In this document: positions 22,038-34,714 of the stretch, in pieces | How the letters are laid out: each line of letters opens with the position of its first letter | Position numbering within the stretch: position 1 is the stretch's first letter | Origin: Euphorbia lathyris | Lineage: Eukaryota; Streptophyta; Magnoliopsida; Malpighiales; Euphorbiaceae | NCBI RefSeq assembly: GCF_963576675.1 | Contig: NC_088918.1 | Location: forward strand, 66,427,001 to 66,491,000 | Direction of reading: 5' to 3' | Length of the DNA: 64,000 nt | Notes under the pieces: model-generated | Seen by the model: the letters and a program-made list of their open reading frames with translations, nothing else | Database searches by the model: none | Told to the model about the DNA's origin: nothing | Program-made: the position numbers and the translations under genes

Positions 22038-23170
22038 GGGTGTTTGTTTTAGCTTTTCGGATGAGCGTTTAGCGTTTCACTCCAAACCGCAGGAAATATA
22101 GCGTTTGGTTAGGTTTATATAGCCGCAACGTTTAGCATTTTCTCTGGAAACTGCAACGTTTTGGAGCGTTTCACGAAAAACTCATATTTTGAGCTTTTTA
22201 TAAACAGCTGTTTGTAGTTGATTGTTATTGACAGAATTATCCTTCTTATTTCCACAAAATATATTTATTGTTTAACATTATTTATATTTCTACAACATAA
22301 TTACCGGAAGAATAAAGTTTTGTTTCGTTCAATAAATTTTTTATTTTTTATATAGATTATTTTTATTAATTTGTGTAACACATTTTTTATTTTATAATAG
22401 GATAAAATGCAAAAATACCCCCAATATTTATAGTTAGGAGCAATTTTACCTTTAACGTCTAAAATGGTGCAATTATATCCCTAATTTTGGCAGCCAAAAG
22501 CAAATTTATCCATAACATTGACAAATTGGGTCAATTTGAAAAATAATTTATCAAACTGTCTTTTTGGTCATGAATATTGTCATCTACACTTCACATGTGC
22601 ACCATTTTATCATTGTTAGTAACAGATCACAAACATATGATTAGATGTGATTTTTTTTAAGAAAATAAAAAAAATATATTGTCTTTTGTACGAGTTGGAC
22701 AGAAAAATTTCAAATATTTTATCGAATTTATAAATATTAATTTTCAATTTTATTATTAAATCACAAAAAAATATAAAATCTCTTTTTTAGAACTACTGGT
22801 ATGTGCAATTGATGTAGAATAAGAAATAAAATATCTATATTTTCTAGCAATATATGAAATCGACCCAACTTGCCAATGTTAGGAGTAAAATTGCACCATT
22901 TTAGACATTAAGAGTAAAATTATTCCTAGTTGTAAACGTTATGAGCATTTTTTCATATTTTTCCTTTTATAATTTCATTGTTGATTAATTTAAAACATGT
23001 CCATTTTAGACATTTTAAATCCGAACAGCAACAGTTCAATATAATTTTACCAAACACTATAGTAATTAAACAGCTAATAACAAACAGCTAACTGCAACAG
23101 CTAACAGCTTACTGCAACTGCAAACAGCAAACGCAACAGCTATTAGCTAACAGCTGAACCAAACAGGCCC
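22038..23170. mobile_element. TIR element (GGGxxTGTTTGxTT ends) interrupted by another MITE
   Basis: Left end GGGTGTTTGTTTTAGCT, reversed right end GGGCCTGTTTGGTTCAGCT. Sub-terminal tracts are rich in AACAGC and AACTGCAAACAGC. It is the same family as the element around 39170-41971 (shared TTCCACACAATATGTTTC-like and TTGATTAATTTAAAACATGTCC stretches). The insertion 22399-22964 splits it. Non-coding. Confidence 0.6.
22399..22964. mobile_element. Long-TIR MITE with perfect 9-bp TSD, nested
   Basis: Inverted arms: GGATAAAATGCAAAAATACC on the left against reversed GGAAAAATATGAAAAAATGC, continuing through AAAATGGTGCAATT / AATTGCACCATTTT. It is flanked by TTTTATAAT at 22390-22398 and 22965-22973. 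Mutator-like by TSD length. Confidence 0.75.
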
Positions 23171-23269
23171 TAAGTTTCCATCCCCAGTTATGAACCTAAC
23201 TTGTATTCATAGAATTTAATTTACTTAAATGGTAAAAAGTTAAAAACATGCATTTTAGTAAAATTCTGC

Positions 23270-23433
23270 CTTTGTACAGAGTGTTAAGCAAAAGCTTTGT
23301 ATTCCAGTTACAGGGTATCTAATAATTGTATGCACAAATTCTAATTCTTTATTAACTAGAGTTAGGCTTGCAGTCAAACATATATAGCTACCCTACCCTA
23401 GGTCGATCATTGATGGACTTTTAGTTAGAGTTA
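23270..23433 (-). repeat. Fused fragments copied from the GABA transaminase locus
   Basis: 23275-23360 resembles 25784-25850, the region just beyond the GABA transaminase stop (GTACAGAG, TTGTATGCACAAATT, TAATTCTTTATTAAC). 23376-23430 resembles 30256-30292, the start of exon 4 and end of intron 3 (AGCTACCCTA ... CTTxTAGTTAGA). The rest of that intron match continues after the transposon at 24514 (ATATACAACTAAGAAAAA). It looks like a duplicated locus with most of the gene body deleted. Confidence 0.55.
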
Positions 23434-24513
23434 GGACCTGTTTGTTTAGAGAAAAATATTTTACACGAAAATATTTTTCCAATTTTCCAGTATTTGTTTG
23501 GCCACGAAAATAAGTCAAAGGAACATAAGTGGTAAGTCAATGGAAAAGGAATGAAGAAATAAAGAAAAATGTTTTACCATTTTTAAAAGGTAAACATTTT
23601 CCACAAAACATACGCGTTTAGAGAAAAATGGGGAAAACGTTAAAAAATATAAAAATATGAATAACGTGAAAACGTTACAAAAAACGAGAATATGAAAAAA
23701 AAACCCGCAAAAAACATGAAAAGGTGAACAAACGCGAAAAACACAAAAACGCAAAAAAAACACTTGAAAAAGCATAAAACATGAACAACGTGAAAAAGTG
23801 ATAACACGAAATATACAAAAACACGAAAACGCGAAAAATGCTAAAACACAAAAACGTGACAATAAGTGAAAAACACGATAAACATGAAAAGACGAAAAAA
23901 TGCAAACAAAACAGAAAAACGTAAAAAACACAAAAACATGAAAAATACGAAAAACATGAAAAAACGTGAATAACACGAAAAAGTAACAAATGCGAAAAAG
24001 GAAAAACGCGAAAAAAAAGGAAAAAGGGAAAAACCGAAAAACTAAATGTGAAAACACGAGAAATGAAGAAAAAATGCAAAAAAAAAAAACACAATAACGT
24101 TAATAACACGAGAAAACGTACAATTTATAGTAATAGATTTAAGGGTAATATTGTCTTTTGAATGGAAAAATTATATATTCTATTATATCTTATTCCACCA
24201 ACCAAACATATGAATAGTTATTCATAGGGAATTTCTATTCCATTCTTTGTTATTCTATTCCATTCCGCGAATCAAACAACACTTTACCATTTATGTATGT
24301 TTTTGGTGCTTAATTTGTGCATAATACATGTGAATCTCTTTTTTGTGTTTTATATATACAATTGAAAATAAAAAAAAAAAATACAAAAAATCTATATTTA
24401 GTGGTTAGAAAATATTTTCCAATATCGTAGTCAAACACAGGGAAATATGCACAATATTTTCCATGCATAAAATTTCAAGGAGCACATTATTTCCCCCCCA
24501 AACAAACAGAGCC
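23434..24513. mobile_element. PIF/Harbinger-like element with low-complexity core
   Basis: Inverted ends GGACCTGTTTGTTTAG and (reversed) GGCTCTGTTTGTTTGG, flanked by TTA at 23431-23433 and 24514-24516. If the GABA transaminase intron copy is taken as the empty site, the duplication can also be read as TTAGA. The core at 23640-24115 is an irregular array of ~8-10 bp units such as AAAACACGA and GAAAAACGTG. Its open frames are low-complexity and not genes. Confidence 0.65.
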
Positions 24514-24516
24514 TTA

Positions 24517-25620
24517 GATATACAACTAAGAAAAAACAAATACAAATTTCACCTGTGGCCACTCAACTTTATCTTTAGATATGTAGTATCTCTGATGTTG
24601 AATACGTTGCTGGACATTCTTGGACACATAGCAATAATGTATCGTAATACTGATCTTAGATTAAAATGCAGTTAAAAACTTTTAGTGCAGTTGGTGGAGG
24701 ATCAAAGATTTATCAGTTTGCAACGTTGTCTCATCGTCTTTTCAGATACGTATCATCTGCAAATGAATACTATGCTCTTCTACAGCTTATGTTTTTCAGA
24801 ATCATGTTATTCTGCTTTTGTGTGTGTGCCATAATCGTGTTATTCTGCTGGTTGGTCATCATCAGAGTCAAAACTAGTAGCCAAATGAGCTTGTGACGCC
24901 TTTTCAGGCTTCTTTTTCTAGAACAATTTAGGGAAGCCGTGTAGTTAAAATCGAGTATCTTTGATAAGTCCACTTATTTTGTTTCTTTCTCCAACTTTCT
25001 TGCTAATAAATATGTGCAAACTTCTTAGCATTGACTACTTGAAAATGATCAAGATTTGTGTTCTGGTTTTCAATTTTGTATATAATGGAAGAGGCTTTTT
25101 CACTGATGGTAGTAGAGTAGAGGAGTCGGATTGTAGGAAATGCCAGTTCTGTTTAGACGGGTTTTAAATTGTAGAAAGTGGTCAGCAACTTGGTAAGATC
25201 ATCAAGTTTAGGCAAAGGTACTGAGTTTTTATGTTAATAAAGGGCCAAGTTTAAGAATTATAAATTTTGAAGTTTATGTGCCATAATAAAAGTAAGGGTA
25301 AATGTAATTTACCCAATTCTTATTAACCAAAACTGAACTTGGTGAACAAAATTTTGTATTTATGGATAAAATCAAAACATTACTTCATTGTATTGCTGGT
25401 AAAATTATACTAGCTTAATCTTAGGATTATTTCTCCAATAATTACCAAATTGATAAAGTGAGAGTGCGCTATAACTTTTAGATTTTACTTTGTAGAAATA
25501 AATTTATTTTAGGCTATCATTCCAAAACATAAATAAGAAATTTATGTTATTTGACCCGATACCAATGTCTAAAATATTTACTGGGTAACTAATACATTTA
25601 CAAACAACTTGCTAAACGAG
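24517..25620. other. Spacer, no gene recognised
   Basis: AT-rich unique sequence with several short open frames but no recognisable motif. Confidence 0.35.
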
Positions 25621-25635
25621 AAGATATATCTACTA

Positions 25636-25790
25636 GGATGAAATTAATCTCAAAGGTAAACGGAAATAAGACTTTCTATAGTGGAATATGTACTTGTTGC
25701 TGCTGACTTTACCTTTTTATGTTGTAAATTTTATAGAACTTAGAGAGGCTATTCCCTTATCATTGTATTTTCTTTCTTTGTACAGAGTTT
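25636..25790 (+). pseudogene. Exon-1 relic of the small membrane-protein gene
   Basis: GGATGAAATTAATCTC, TTGTTGCTGCTGACTTTACC, TTTTTATGTTGTAAAT and ACTTAGAGAGG, then TTATCATTGTATTTTCTTTCTT, match 858-1010 point by point, including the intron start. Exon 2 is absent. It lies 150 bases beyond the GABA transaminase stop codon. Confidence 0.55.
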
Positions 25791-25940
25791 TAAGGAGAAG
25801 CTTTGCAGTTGTATGCACAAATTGTAATTCTTTATTAACCAGATATTATCCAAACTGATGCTTTATTATGTATCAAAACTCCATCACAAGATTTACACAA
25901 ACTGCAGAGAATTTTCGTCATTGTCAACTACACTTATTTA

Positions 25941-28900
25941 CTACTTCTTTTGTGATTTCAGCTCGTTTACCCTCTCCTCCGTCGCCTTTAGTGCCTTTCC
26001 ATAGATGCTGATTAGCTGCGACCAAAGATTTCAAAAGCTTTAGTAGATGAATATATACGTATAACTTCATCAACTTCTAAGAGAAAAATAAAATATGCAT
26101 ACAGATATGTACCTCGTCAACCTCTTCAGGGGTGATTATGAATGGTGGAGACATCAGTATGTTATCCCCAGCAATACGAACTAACATTCCATTCTTCTCG
26201 CATTGTGCTCCGAAATATGCACCTATCCCTGGATCCCAACTCACAAAAGTATCAATAACTAGGATAACTGAAGACATAGCAAACACAGAAAAATGCTTCA
26301 ATTCCCTTCTAGTCAATGTGTATGATGCACTAAGATATATATGTCGGGTATATGGAAAACACGCAAAAGAAGATGAAACTTGCCCCATTCAGGAGGAAAA
26401 GGATCATTTGGTGATTTATTGTTAGCAAACTCTGTACCAAGAATCAAGCCAGTTCCCCGAATCTGTAAGCATGAAGAGGATATTAGCTAGTGTCTGTCAC
26501 TTGTTCACTCCCATCTGTCAACTTAATTTAAGCATTTGTTACAGAGACTTTACCTCTCCTATGATAGGGCTATCTGAAAACGCTTTTACACCATCTTGAA
26601 ATTTAGGTGCAATTCTACTTACCATCTCAGGAATGTTTCTCTCCCTGCAAATTATAAACATTTTAGCACCGCATTTTGCATAAGCGAAGCAGAGTTCATG
26701 TTTGATAATTTATTGACCATTATTTATTTGAAAATTTAACACCACAAAATGCACCATCAATTAGGCATGTTTCTATTCTTATGATTTAACCCCAGAAAAT
26801 GCACCATTAATTCATAATAAAATTTACTAGATAAATATAGTAAGCAGCATACTTGTATATCTTAAGTGCTTCAATGGCGACCGCACAAGATACGGGGTGG
26901 CCAGAATAAGTGAATCCATGAGAAAAAGTACCTGAAATCAAAATATTACGTCAAGCTTTCTAAAGTAAACATGCTTAGTAACTCCTTAATTTGAGTCATC
27001 AATTTACCAAGTTTGTCGCTCTGGGAGTATATAACCTCAGAAACTTCTGGGCTGACCATAACAGCTCCAATCGGCATATATGCAGAAGAAAGTGCCTGGA
27101 ACCAAAAGTCATAGTCACAATAATAAATATAAATCAAACTGCCCCTGGATACGAACAGATGACAAATAAAATTTCTCGAATCTTACCTTCGCCAAGGATA
27201 CAAGGTCCGGTTTAATGTTGTATTTGTCACACCCAAACATTGTACCAAGTCTTCCAAATGCACAGATTACCTACAAGTTAACAACAGCATGCTTAAGCAA
27301 CCACTACCTAACCGTAACATTTTGGTAATATGATAAAAGAAAGAAAAGAGTACCTCATCCGCTATAAAAAGAATGTCATACTTTTTTACAACAGCTTGCA
27401 CCTGCAACAATTTGAAAAATATCATCTCAAGCTCAAATAAGATTTCCAAAAATACTTGAGCAGACCAGCACATAAGCGTTTTTCTCGTCCTTTTAAGCAT
27501 CTATACAAGGCACTTCTATGTGGAAGATTTCACCTCACCTTTTCGAAATAAGTTGCAGGGGGTGGTATCACGCCTCCTGCCCCCATCACGGGTTCAGCAA
27601 TAAAAGCAGCAATCTGAAGTGAACATACATGGAAAGTGAGAAACATAAGACAATTCTTGCAATGCTGAAATGACAGCAAGTTGGAGTTTAATTACCGTTT
27701 CTGGTCCCTCTTTCAGGATGAGATTTTCCAAATTATTGGCTAATCTGGTTGAGAATTCCTCCTCTGTCTCGCCTGATATATGAATCACATTGAACATTAA
27801 CAAAATTTTATCAGTTCTGCAAGCATCTCAGGAATAAGACTAACAGCATAGGAACCTTGAAGATGATATCGCCAGTAATGAGGGCAGTCCGTGTGCAATA
27901 CAAATGGAGCAGGAAGATCGAATTTTTGGTGCAGTGCTGGAAGCCTGTGGTTTAGATTTACTAATTAATATTATCAAGAGTTTCATTAGCGCTGAAGTTC
28001 TCATAAAGAAATTGCTTATGTAAAATCTCACCCAGAAAGACTAGCAGATATTAGAGTTGAACCATGGTATCTGCGAGTAAATAAAAACTATATGGTTAGT
28101 AAAATTGGAATAATGCCAACAAGGGAAAGAATAAGTTCAATGATTTCATAGTCAGGCATACGATTTTGCTCGAGCTATAAATTTCTTCTTATCTGGTCTT
28201 CCAAGGGCATTATTATAGTACCAAACTAGCTTCACCTGCAAATCAAGGGGTACAATAATTACAAAATGAAAAATGCACTACATTTTTTCAAGGTAAAAGA
28301 AATATAAATTCAAGGGCTTCCTTTGACTATTCCAACTGTTCCCCTTATTGAAATGTTATACCTGAGTGTCATTGGCTTCTGATCCACTATTTGTAAAGAA
28401 GACTTTTTCCATTTTTGTTGCAGTAAACATTTCTAGAAGTTCTGTAGCAAGATCCTGCAAGATCATTCCTTCAGAGAGCGTTTTAAGAAGAAATCCAATA
28501 AAAATCTTCCGATAATTCATTAAGCCAGGAAAAGCTCAAGTCAGTCCATTGGGGCGAGTTAACCTCTTTTCTCTATGAGAGAGACATTTGCATGGGTCAA
28601 TTTTCTCAATAATCTATAGGCTTATAGTGATAAAAGGACTTCTGTTATTTTATGTGGTAAATTGGCCCATGTTTCTCACCATGGGGAAGAGTTTCAAATA
28701 ATCATTTTATGATCAGATAACTATAGACAAGAAGAAAAGAGAGCATGAGATATCATAATTGAATTCCGGTACATGATTCAGTGTAATAAAAAGAGAAAGA
28801 ATATGAGTACCAAAGAAGGTTTTGTAGTACGGTTCCAAAATGAATGGTAAAATGGCAACTTATTTAATTGTGACACTGCAGCATTGACAAGCCTTGGTTC

Positions 28901-31900
28901 GTTTCCCCCTGCATATAACACCACCATATAAGCAAGAGTGCCTCGAAGAGGCAACAATAGCTATTACAGATTGTTTTATTTATAAAAAGGCGTTTTTCTC
29001 TTTGAACTTTTGCAAATATTACTTCACCCATAATTGTATTAGCGATAGTAATAGGACTCATCGATGCTTCTGCCATATTGCATTAACTCGCCTAATAAAA
29101 GGTTTATATATTGGTTACTTCACATGTAGGAATTGTCTTAGAGGGTACGTCTCAACTTTTGATCATAGATGTACCCCAGCCATCACTTTATCATGTCTCA
29201 TTGAGGTACCTCACTACTTAATATCAGCTGAGTGAAAAACTGCATTCTTGAACTTTCTATTGTATGGATAGTCCAGGAAGTAAAAAATATTTGACAATAG
29301 TCAGGTAAGTTGCTAATGCATATAGTTTGTTCATTAAAACATGTACTTTTGTTCAACTACTGTTTACTTTTTGTCATTTCAATGTTTAGCTATGTTGCCT
29401 TTTTTGTTTATGTTTTTCTGCTTGCCTTTGTTTTATTTTCAGATGTGATAATATATTGTCCTTCATCATATAGTATAAAATAGAAAAAAATAATAATAGT
29501 AATAATGAGATTCTCATTTAGCGTCTCTTTTACAGCTACTATGCACCATTTTACTATGCACCTTTTTTAATAACTTTTAGTTTACATTGGTCATTTTAAA
29601 CATACATAATGATAGGTCTCTAGTTTCAATTGGATTATAAATGAAATTTTCTTAAGTATATTTAATGAATATAGCAAAGATGAAGCTGAGACCTAAGTAT
29701 TGTAATATAAGAATATAATTTCAAAAAAGCTATATGCAAGGACAAGTCATTTTTGTGTTCAGTGAGTAAACTATGTTGGTTCCATCTTCCACCAAAAACC
29801 TCCTTTTGTCAAAGAATTTCCTCTGCTTTATTTTGGCATGGCTACACGTTAGAACTTACATATTCAAGCTTGCTAATCATTAAGAGCTTCAGCAAATCAT
29901 TTTAATGTAGTTTCTATGTTGGATCTTCAAATGAATGAAGTGACATCAGCTACTAAGAAAAACATTTTTTTTTCCTTTTCATACGCAGAAATAGCTATAG
30001 TACACAAAAACAATCAACATAGCATGCTAAATCTGCATAAAAAATAGATTTCTGATACTTCTATTAAACTCACTAATCGAGTAGAGTCGAAACCTCAGGG
30101 TTTTATAAAAGCAATACCACAAAACAATTTGCAGATACAACTATTAGATGAACCAAGAAATAATAATAACAGGTGAAGGAGCATTATCCTTACCCAAGGC
30201 TGTGCACCAAAGACCAGCAAGAGAATCAAGATACTTCTTCCCATTTATGTCGTAAACATAGCTACCCTAGACCATCAATGAACTTCTAGTTAGATATGCA
30301 ACTAAGAAAAAGTAACAGTTTTACATGATGAAGAAAAAGCATCCTGTTTAATACCTCGGATTTATCTATGACTAGAGGATGCAGATCAGTGCTTTGCCAT
30401 CCAGCAGTGAAAGGTGCAAGCATATCATGCCCCTTAAAACTGTAGCAATCAAGATTTATTATAGCAATAATTCAGATCATATTGAACTTGTTAGAAAGAT
30501 AAACATTAGAGCAATTATACATTAGGTATAGCAGATCTAACATGTCCGCTAATTATGAAGATACATGGAGGAGAAAGTATCATCAATATATGAATTTTGC
30601 ACGAGCTACAGAACACAACTTACCCTCTTGTACCCCCAGAATCATTAGTTGAATCTTCCTTTTCCAAAGATCCTGCTGTACCGTAAAATCTGGACAAGGC
30701 TGGAGCTTGAAAAAGAAGCTTCTGTGAACTTCCAGAACCCGTAGTAGACACATGTTTAATGTGTGAAACAAGCTGCAAAACGAAACAAAAAAAAGAGTTG
30801 ATATGGCAGCAATAGCAAGCCCTGAATCATTCTAAGCAAACAGTGAAGGTGGTAAAAAACGTTAGGCGCTAGTTGGACGGACATGACCATCGGGAATTAA
30901 TCGGATTGGTATTTTTGTATTTTATTATTTGTTAATAAACAAATTATTATATAAATGCAATTAAACTACGTATTATCAATCTAAAATAATAATATAAAAT
31001 GATTTAATATAGAAAAACATGTGTATTTGCAACATATATCCTTAAAAATGTGAAAACAATAACATTTCAACAACAATATGATTGCAACAACTCAAACAAG
31101 TAAAAAATAATTCTGATAATACAATTCGCCAAAAACTATGAAACATTGTCCTTAGGTCCCGTTTGGTAAGATGTAATGGTCTTTGTAATGGAATGCCCAT
31201 TACATTGAAGTCTCATTACCATGTTTGGTTGCATATTACAATTTTGCTGTAATGGAATGAGAAAACCATAGGTTACATTTTGTTCAACAAATTTTGTAAT
31301 CTCCATTACATAGGAAAAGGACTTGAATTCTCATTACATTCAAAGCATGTAATCCTGATTGCTACTCTCAAAGCTCCATCTAACTTCTCATTTATCAAAC
31401 TCACACTTCAATCTAACCTCTTATCATTCTCAAAAACGCAAAAAAGTAAAAAAACATGAAAATTTAAAAACGAGAAAAAAGCAATATATATATATACACT
31501 AATTTATTGATTTCAGTTAATCTAATTTTGTATTTGATTTTTGATTCGATTTTTTTGCATTTTTTGTGTTTTCGTTTTTCGCGTTCATCTCATTTTCCAT
31601 GTTTTCATGTTTTTCGTTGATTTTAATTGTGTAAATAAAATTTTATAATTACATTTGTTTAGGCAAACATAAGTATTGTAACGGTAGTAATTACATTTCA
31701 TCATTTTCTTTTATTTGACAACCAAACATGGTAATGGAATTACTATTCCATTACATTACAACTTTGATTATATTACAAGTTTGATTATATTACATTGCAT
31801 TACGGCATACCAAACGGACCCTTAAAGTCTTAAACCATATCATGGAGACAAATAAAAAAACACAATTAAAAAGAAATATCTTGAATTAATAAACACAATT

Positions 31901-34297
31901 CACCAAAAACCACACGATAATGTTCAAAATTGAATTATAATAAAATAATAAAAAAAATGCATGTTCTTATCACCGTCTCGACATGCGGTCTAGGCATCGT
32001 CAAGCATGGTTATTAAAGGCGCATGGCGCACTAAGGTGCAAGGGGTCCTGGAGCCTTGGCGCATGGCCCGCGCTATAGCGAGATAAGGCGCACTTACAAA
32101 AATAACAATTATAAAACTATAAAACTAACATAAAAATGCAATGAATACTAAATCATGAAAATATTCTTAAGCATAAATAAATTTTAAAATGCAAAATAAA
32201 CCCATATTAGAAAGCTAAAGTTGAATACAAAATCCTAAGTTCTACTCCTAATCAAAACTCTCCAAATTCATCACTCCTCATCATCACTATCACACTCTTC
32301 ATCTAAAGCATCATCAAACTTTTGAATTTGAATTCCCTTTGGCTTCATTGTTTATGTTGTTTGAATTCGTTTACTGTGTTTTCTTCTACTAAACTTCTTC
32401 CTCTTATAATGACTTTGTCGCTTCCTCTTCTAAAAGTCTCTTCCTCTTCTAATTAATTCAAACGTCCTTTTGAATATTTTTTTAGTAGAACACGTGTTCC
32501 ATTCCAGATATGTAAAGTAACTGCCAAAAATTCCAGAAAACTGCTCCTAACTGCCAAGGCACGCCTTTGGCGACTGCCTCTTGGCGCAAAATGGCGCACC
32601 AGACGCGCACCATGGCGGTTGCGCCTCGCCATGGTGGTGACATGGCGCTAAGGCCTGCGCCTGGTGCACCATGCGCCAAAGGCGCACCTTTAATAACTAT
32701 GTCATCAAGGTGCTGCCCAGGTGATCTAGGCACTACCTAGGTGGCCCCATGCAGCCAAAAACGCCTAAAGGGCCTACTCGGGAAAAATCGGAACGGATTC
32801 TCGATTTTGAGCAGTCGGGCATCTTTTTTAACACTGCAAACAGTTGAGTTTGAGACTGTTAAACTGTTGATAGAGAATGGGGGATAATGAACAGAAGAAT
32901 TACTTCTGCTCCCACAGGGCAACCCCTTCCAAAGCTAAGCTAGGACCAACAGACTAATTTCTCCAAAGCTGATTCCACTTGCCAGCCCTTCACATATTTA
33001 TAACCAAACCCCTCTCCTCTCCAATAAACTCCAGCTGAGCTAACAAGCCAGGTGTCTCGTCTAACTCCTAATTTACCCTTTAATCTAATTATCCCATTCT
33101 TAATCAACTGTAGACTTCAGGTCTACATATCATTTTATGCAGCAACCATATATATCATATATTAGATCAACTGGTAGAGAAGGAAGTGACTGATGCAGCC
33201 AATAGTATAACTAATTGCTTTTAAATCCTCTTACGGAACACCAAAACCAAACACTGCGACCATGAAACATAGAACCAATTCTACTATTATAAGTGGACTT
33301 AATGAAGTTGATGCTCTTTGACTTCCAAATTTTATTACTTTCTATAGCATAGAAATATATTTTTTTATTCGGCTTTTTCCTTCTTGTTTTATTCGCTAAG
33401 GAAGTGATTTACTTTGACTTTGCATTGGATAAATCAATGAAGACTGGTTTAGACACATACAGAATTTCTATCTTAAAAGATATTGTCAACAAGATAAAAC
33501 ATAAAATTTACAACTTCAAAACTTGATCAAGGACAAAAGCATACGTTTCTCATTAAATATGTCAAAAAAGGAAATACTTTGGGAACGGAGAACCAATTAT
33601 GCTTAAGGAACATTCAGGATTTTTCATTCTCAATGATTCGATCTAAAAGAACTGTGAGTCCAACGTTTCCATAGAAGAAAAAAGACTTGAAAAAAGGATA
33701 AATTATTCTTCCTCTGACTGATGAAAGGAAGAAGCAAAAACATAAAGACAAATTATTCCCTAGCACCTATATTAGCAGTTTTGGTGATCATTCTCAATAT
33801 TCATTACTCAATTTAGCTCCTAGTAAAAACAATTTTCAGTTATGTAAGCCAGATGGAATTTTCTACAAATACAAGCTATATCCTTCTACAGAATTGCAGT
33901 ATTCATCTATTGCTCATCAACCAACCAACATATTACTTGAATGTTCACCATCATTTTCTGAGCAACCAAACAGAACCTTAAAACTAAAGCAGAACAACTA
34001 ACATCATAATAAGATTTTTTTTTTTAAATAATTTATTGTTCTGGCCCTGACAATGACATGAAGAAGATAAGTTAACACAAACAACCACCTGTTCAAAAAA
34101 AAAAAAATCAAATCTGACCTCTTCAATACCATATATAAGACCGAGAATATATGAAGAAATGTAAGAATAATCATAATCAAAGATGCAAGGAGGCAGGCAC
34201 ATGATCCAAAAGATGCAATAAGAGGGAAATTGGCAAAGGAGAAATGAGGCAAAACCTGATTTTTGAGAGTGGATCGGAGGAGATTGTAGAAGATCAT
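25941..34297 (-). CDS. GABA-T: Gamma-aminobutyrate transaminase (GABA-T), mitochondrial, 517 aa, 19 exons
   Basis: Exons: 34297-34256, 30772-30624, 30439-30355, 30266-30194, 28908-28811, 28454-28362, 28235-28162, 28070-28032, 27944-27856, 27772-27696, 27613-27539, 27401-27354, 27270-27187, 27095-27008, 26931-26853, 26644-26554, 26462-26384, 26228-26113, 26015-25941. The product is a class III PLP aminotransferase converting GABA to succinic semialdehyde with pyruvate or glyoxylate as acceptor (the plant POP2 type). Residues 1-~60 are a basic, Ser/Thr-rich mitochondrial presequence. Markers: [20 protein letters not shown] (172-178), YHG (206-208), IADE with the PLP-contacting D313, and Schiff-base K342 in [13 protein letters not shown]. 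The length fits the family. Intron 17 has a GC donor (TGGG|GCAAGT). Intron 1 (3.5 kb) carries nested transposons. All catalytic residues are present, so the gene should be functional. Confidence 0.95.
31155..31821. mobile_element. PIF/Harbinger-like MITE (TTA target)
   Basis: Ends GGTCCCGTTTGGTA and reversed GGGTCCGTTTGGTA; TTA on both sides (31152-31154, 31822-31824). Sub-terminal ATGTAATGG / CCATTAC tracts are inverted. The core again holds AAAACGCAAAAAAG and TTTTCGTTTTTCGCG type low-complexity sequence, as in 23434-24513. Confidence 0.65.
32008..32698. mobile_element. GC-rich-end MITE (GGTTATTAAAGGCGC)
   Basis: Left GGTTATTAAAGGCGCATGG; right, reversed, AGTTATTAAAGGTGCGCC. Dense ATGGCGCA / GGCGCACC motifs at both ends surround an AT-rich centre. 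The sudden GC-rich, methylation-prone ends are typical of this MITE class. Short open frames inside are chance. Confidence 0.6.
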
Positions 34298-34714
34298 TGT
34301 GTTGTGTGATGTATAAATGGAAAATGAATCTGATAATCCAAGAAAAGAGGAAACAATTGATAGTGATAGCAGAGACAGAGAGTGAGCGATCTCAGACGGC
34401 TCTTCCTGGGTTTTGGATTTTATTGGTGTTTAATTAAGCGCTAATTGAATGGCTTTGCTAAATACTAATCAGGTGTCAGATATCATTGTCTTTTTCTTAA
34501 ACAGTTTTTGTCATCTTCCGAGGAGGAGTAATTATTAATTTATTAAGCTTCCGTTTTTATCTTCCATCTTTGAGAGTATTTCAAAACACCACAGTTTGAA
34601 TTTGCCTTTAAAAAGGGGAAAATGCATATTTAAAGCTACTCTTTAAAATTTAATTTTACTGAGTAAATGCATACAATACGTTTTTTATCAATTAAGGGGC
34701 AAATTTTATTTTGT
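34298..34714 (-). promoter_or_regulatory. Promoter and 5' leader region of GABA-T
   Basis: Unique sequence upstream of the GABA-T ATG. A weak TATA-like TTTATAC lies about 20 bases from the ATG and is probably too close. No convincing core element was identified. Confidence 0.3.

Larger units (their letters stand above)
30845..32835. mobile_element. Nested transposon complex in GABA-T intron 1, outer element with 9-bp TSD
   Basis: GCAAACAGT occurs directly outside both ends (30836-30844 and 32836-32844). The ends GGTAAAAAACGTTAGGCGC and reversed GTGTTAAAAAAGATGCCCG are imperfect inverted copies. The outer element was later hit by elements at 31155-31821 and 32008-32698. It is non-coding and is spliced out with the intron. 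Confidence 0.6.

Noticed and set aside
23515..24109. Two long Phe/Ser-rich minus-strand frames of 140-180 codons
   Set aside because: They come from the low-complexity AAAACACGA core of a transposon; the residues simply mirror the short DNA repeat.
32482..32922. GC-rich minus-strand open frames
   Set aside because: They lie in the GC-rich tip of a MITE inside the GABA-T intron and show no protein features.
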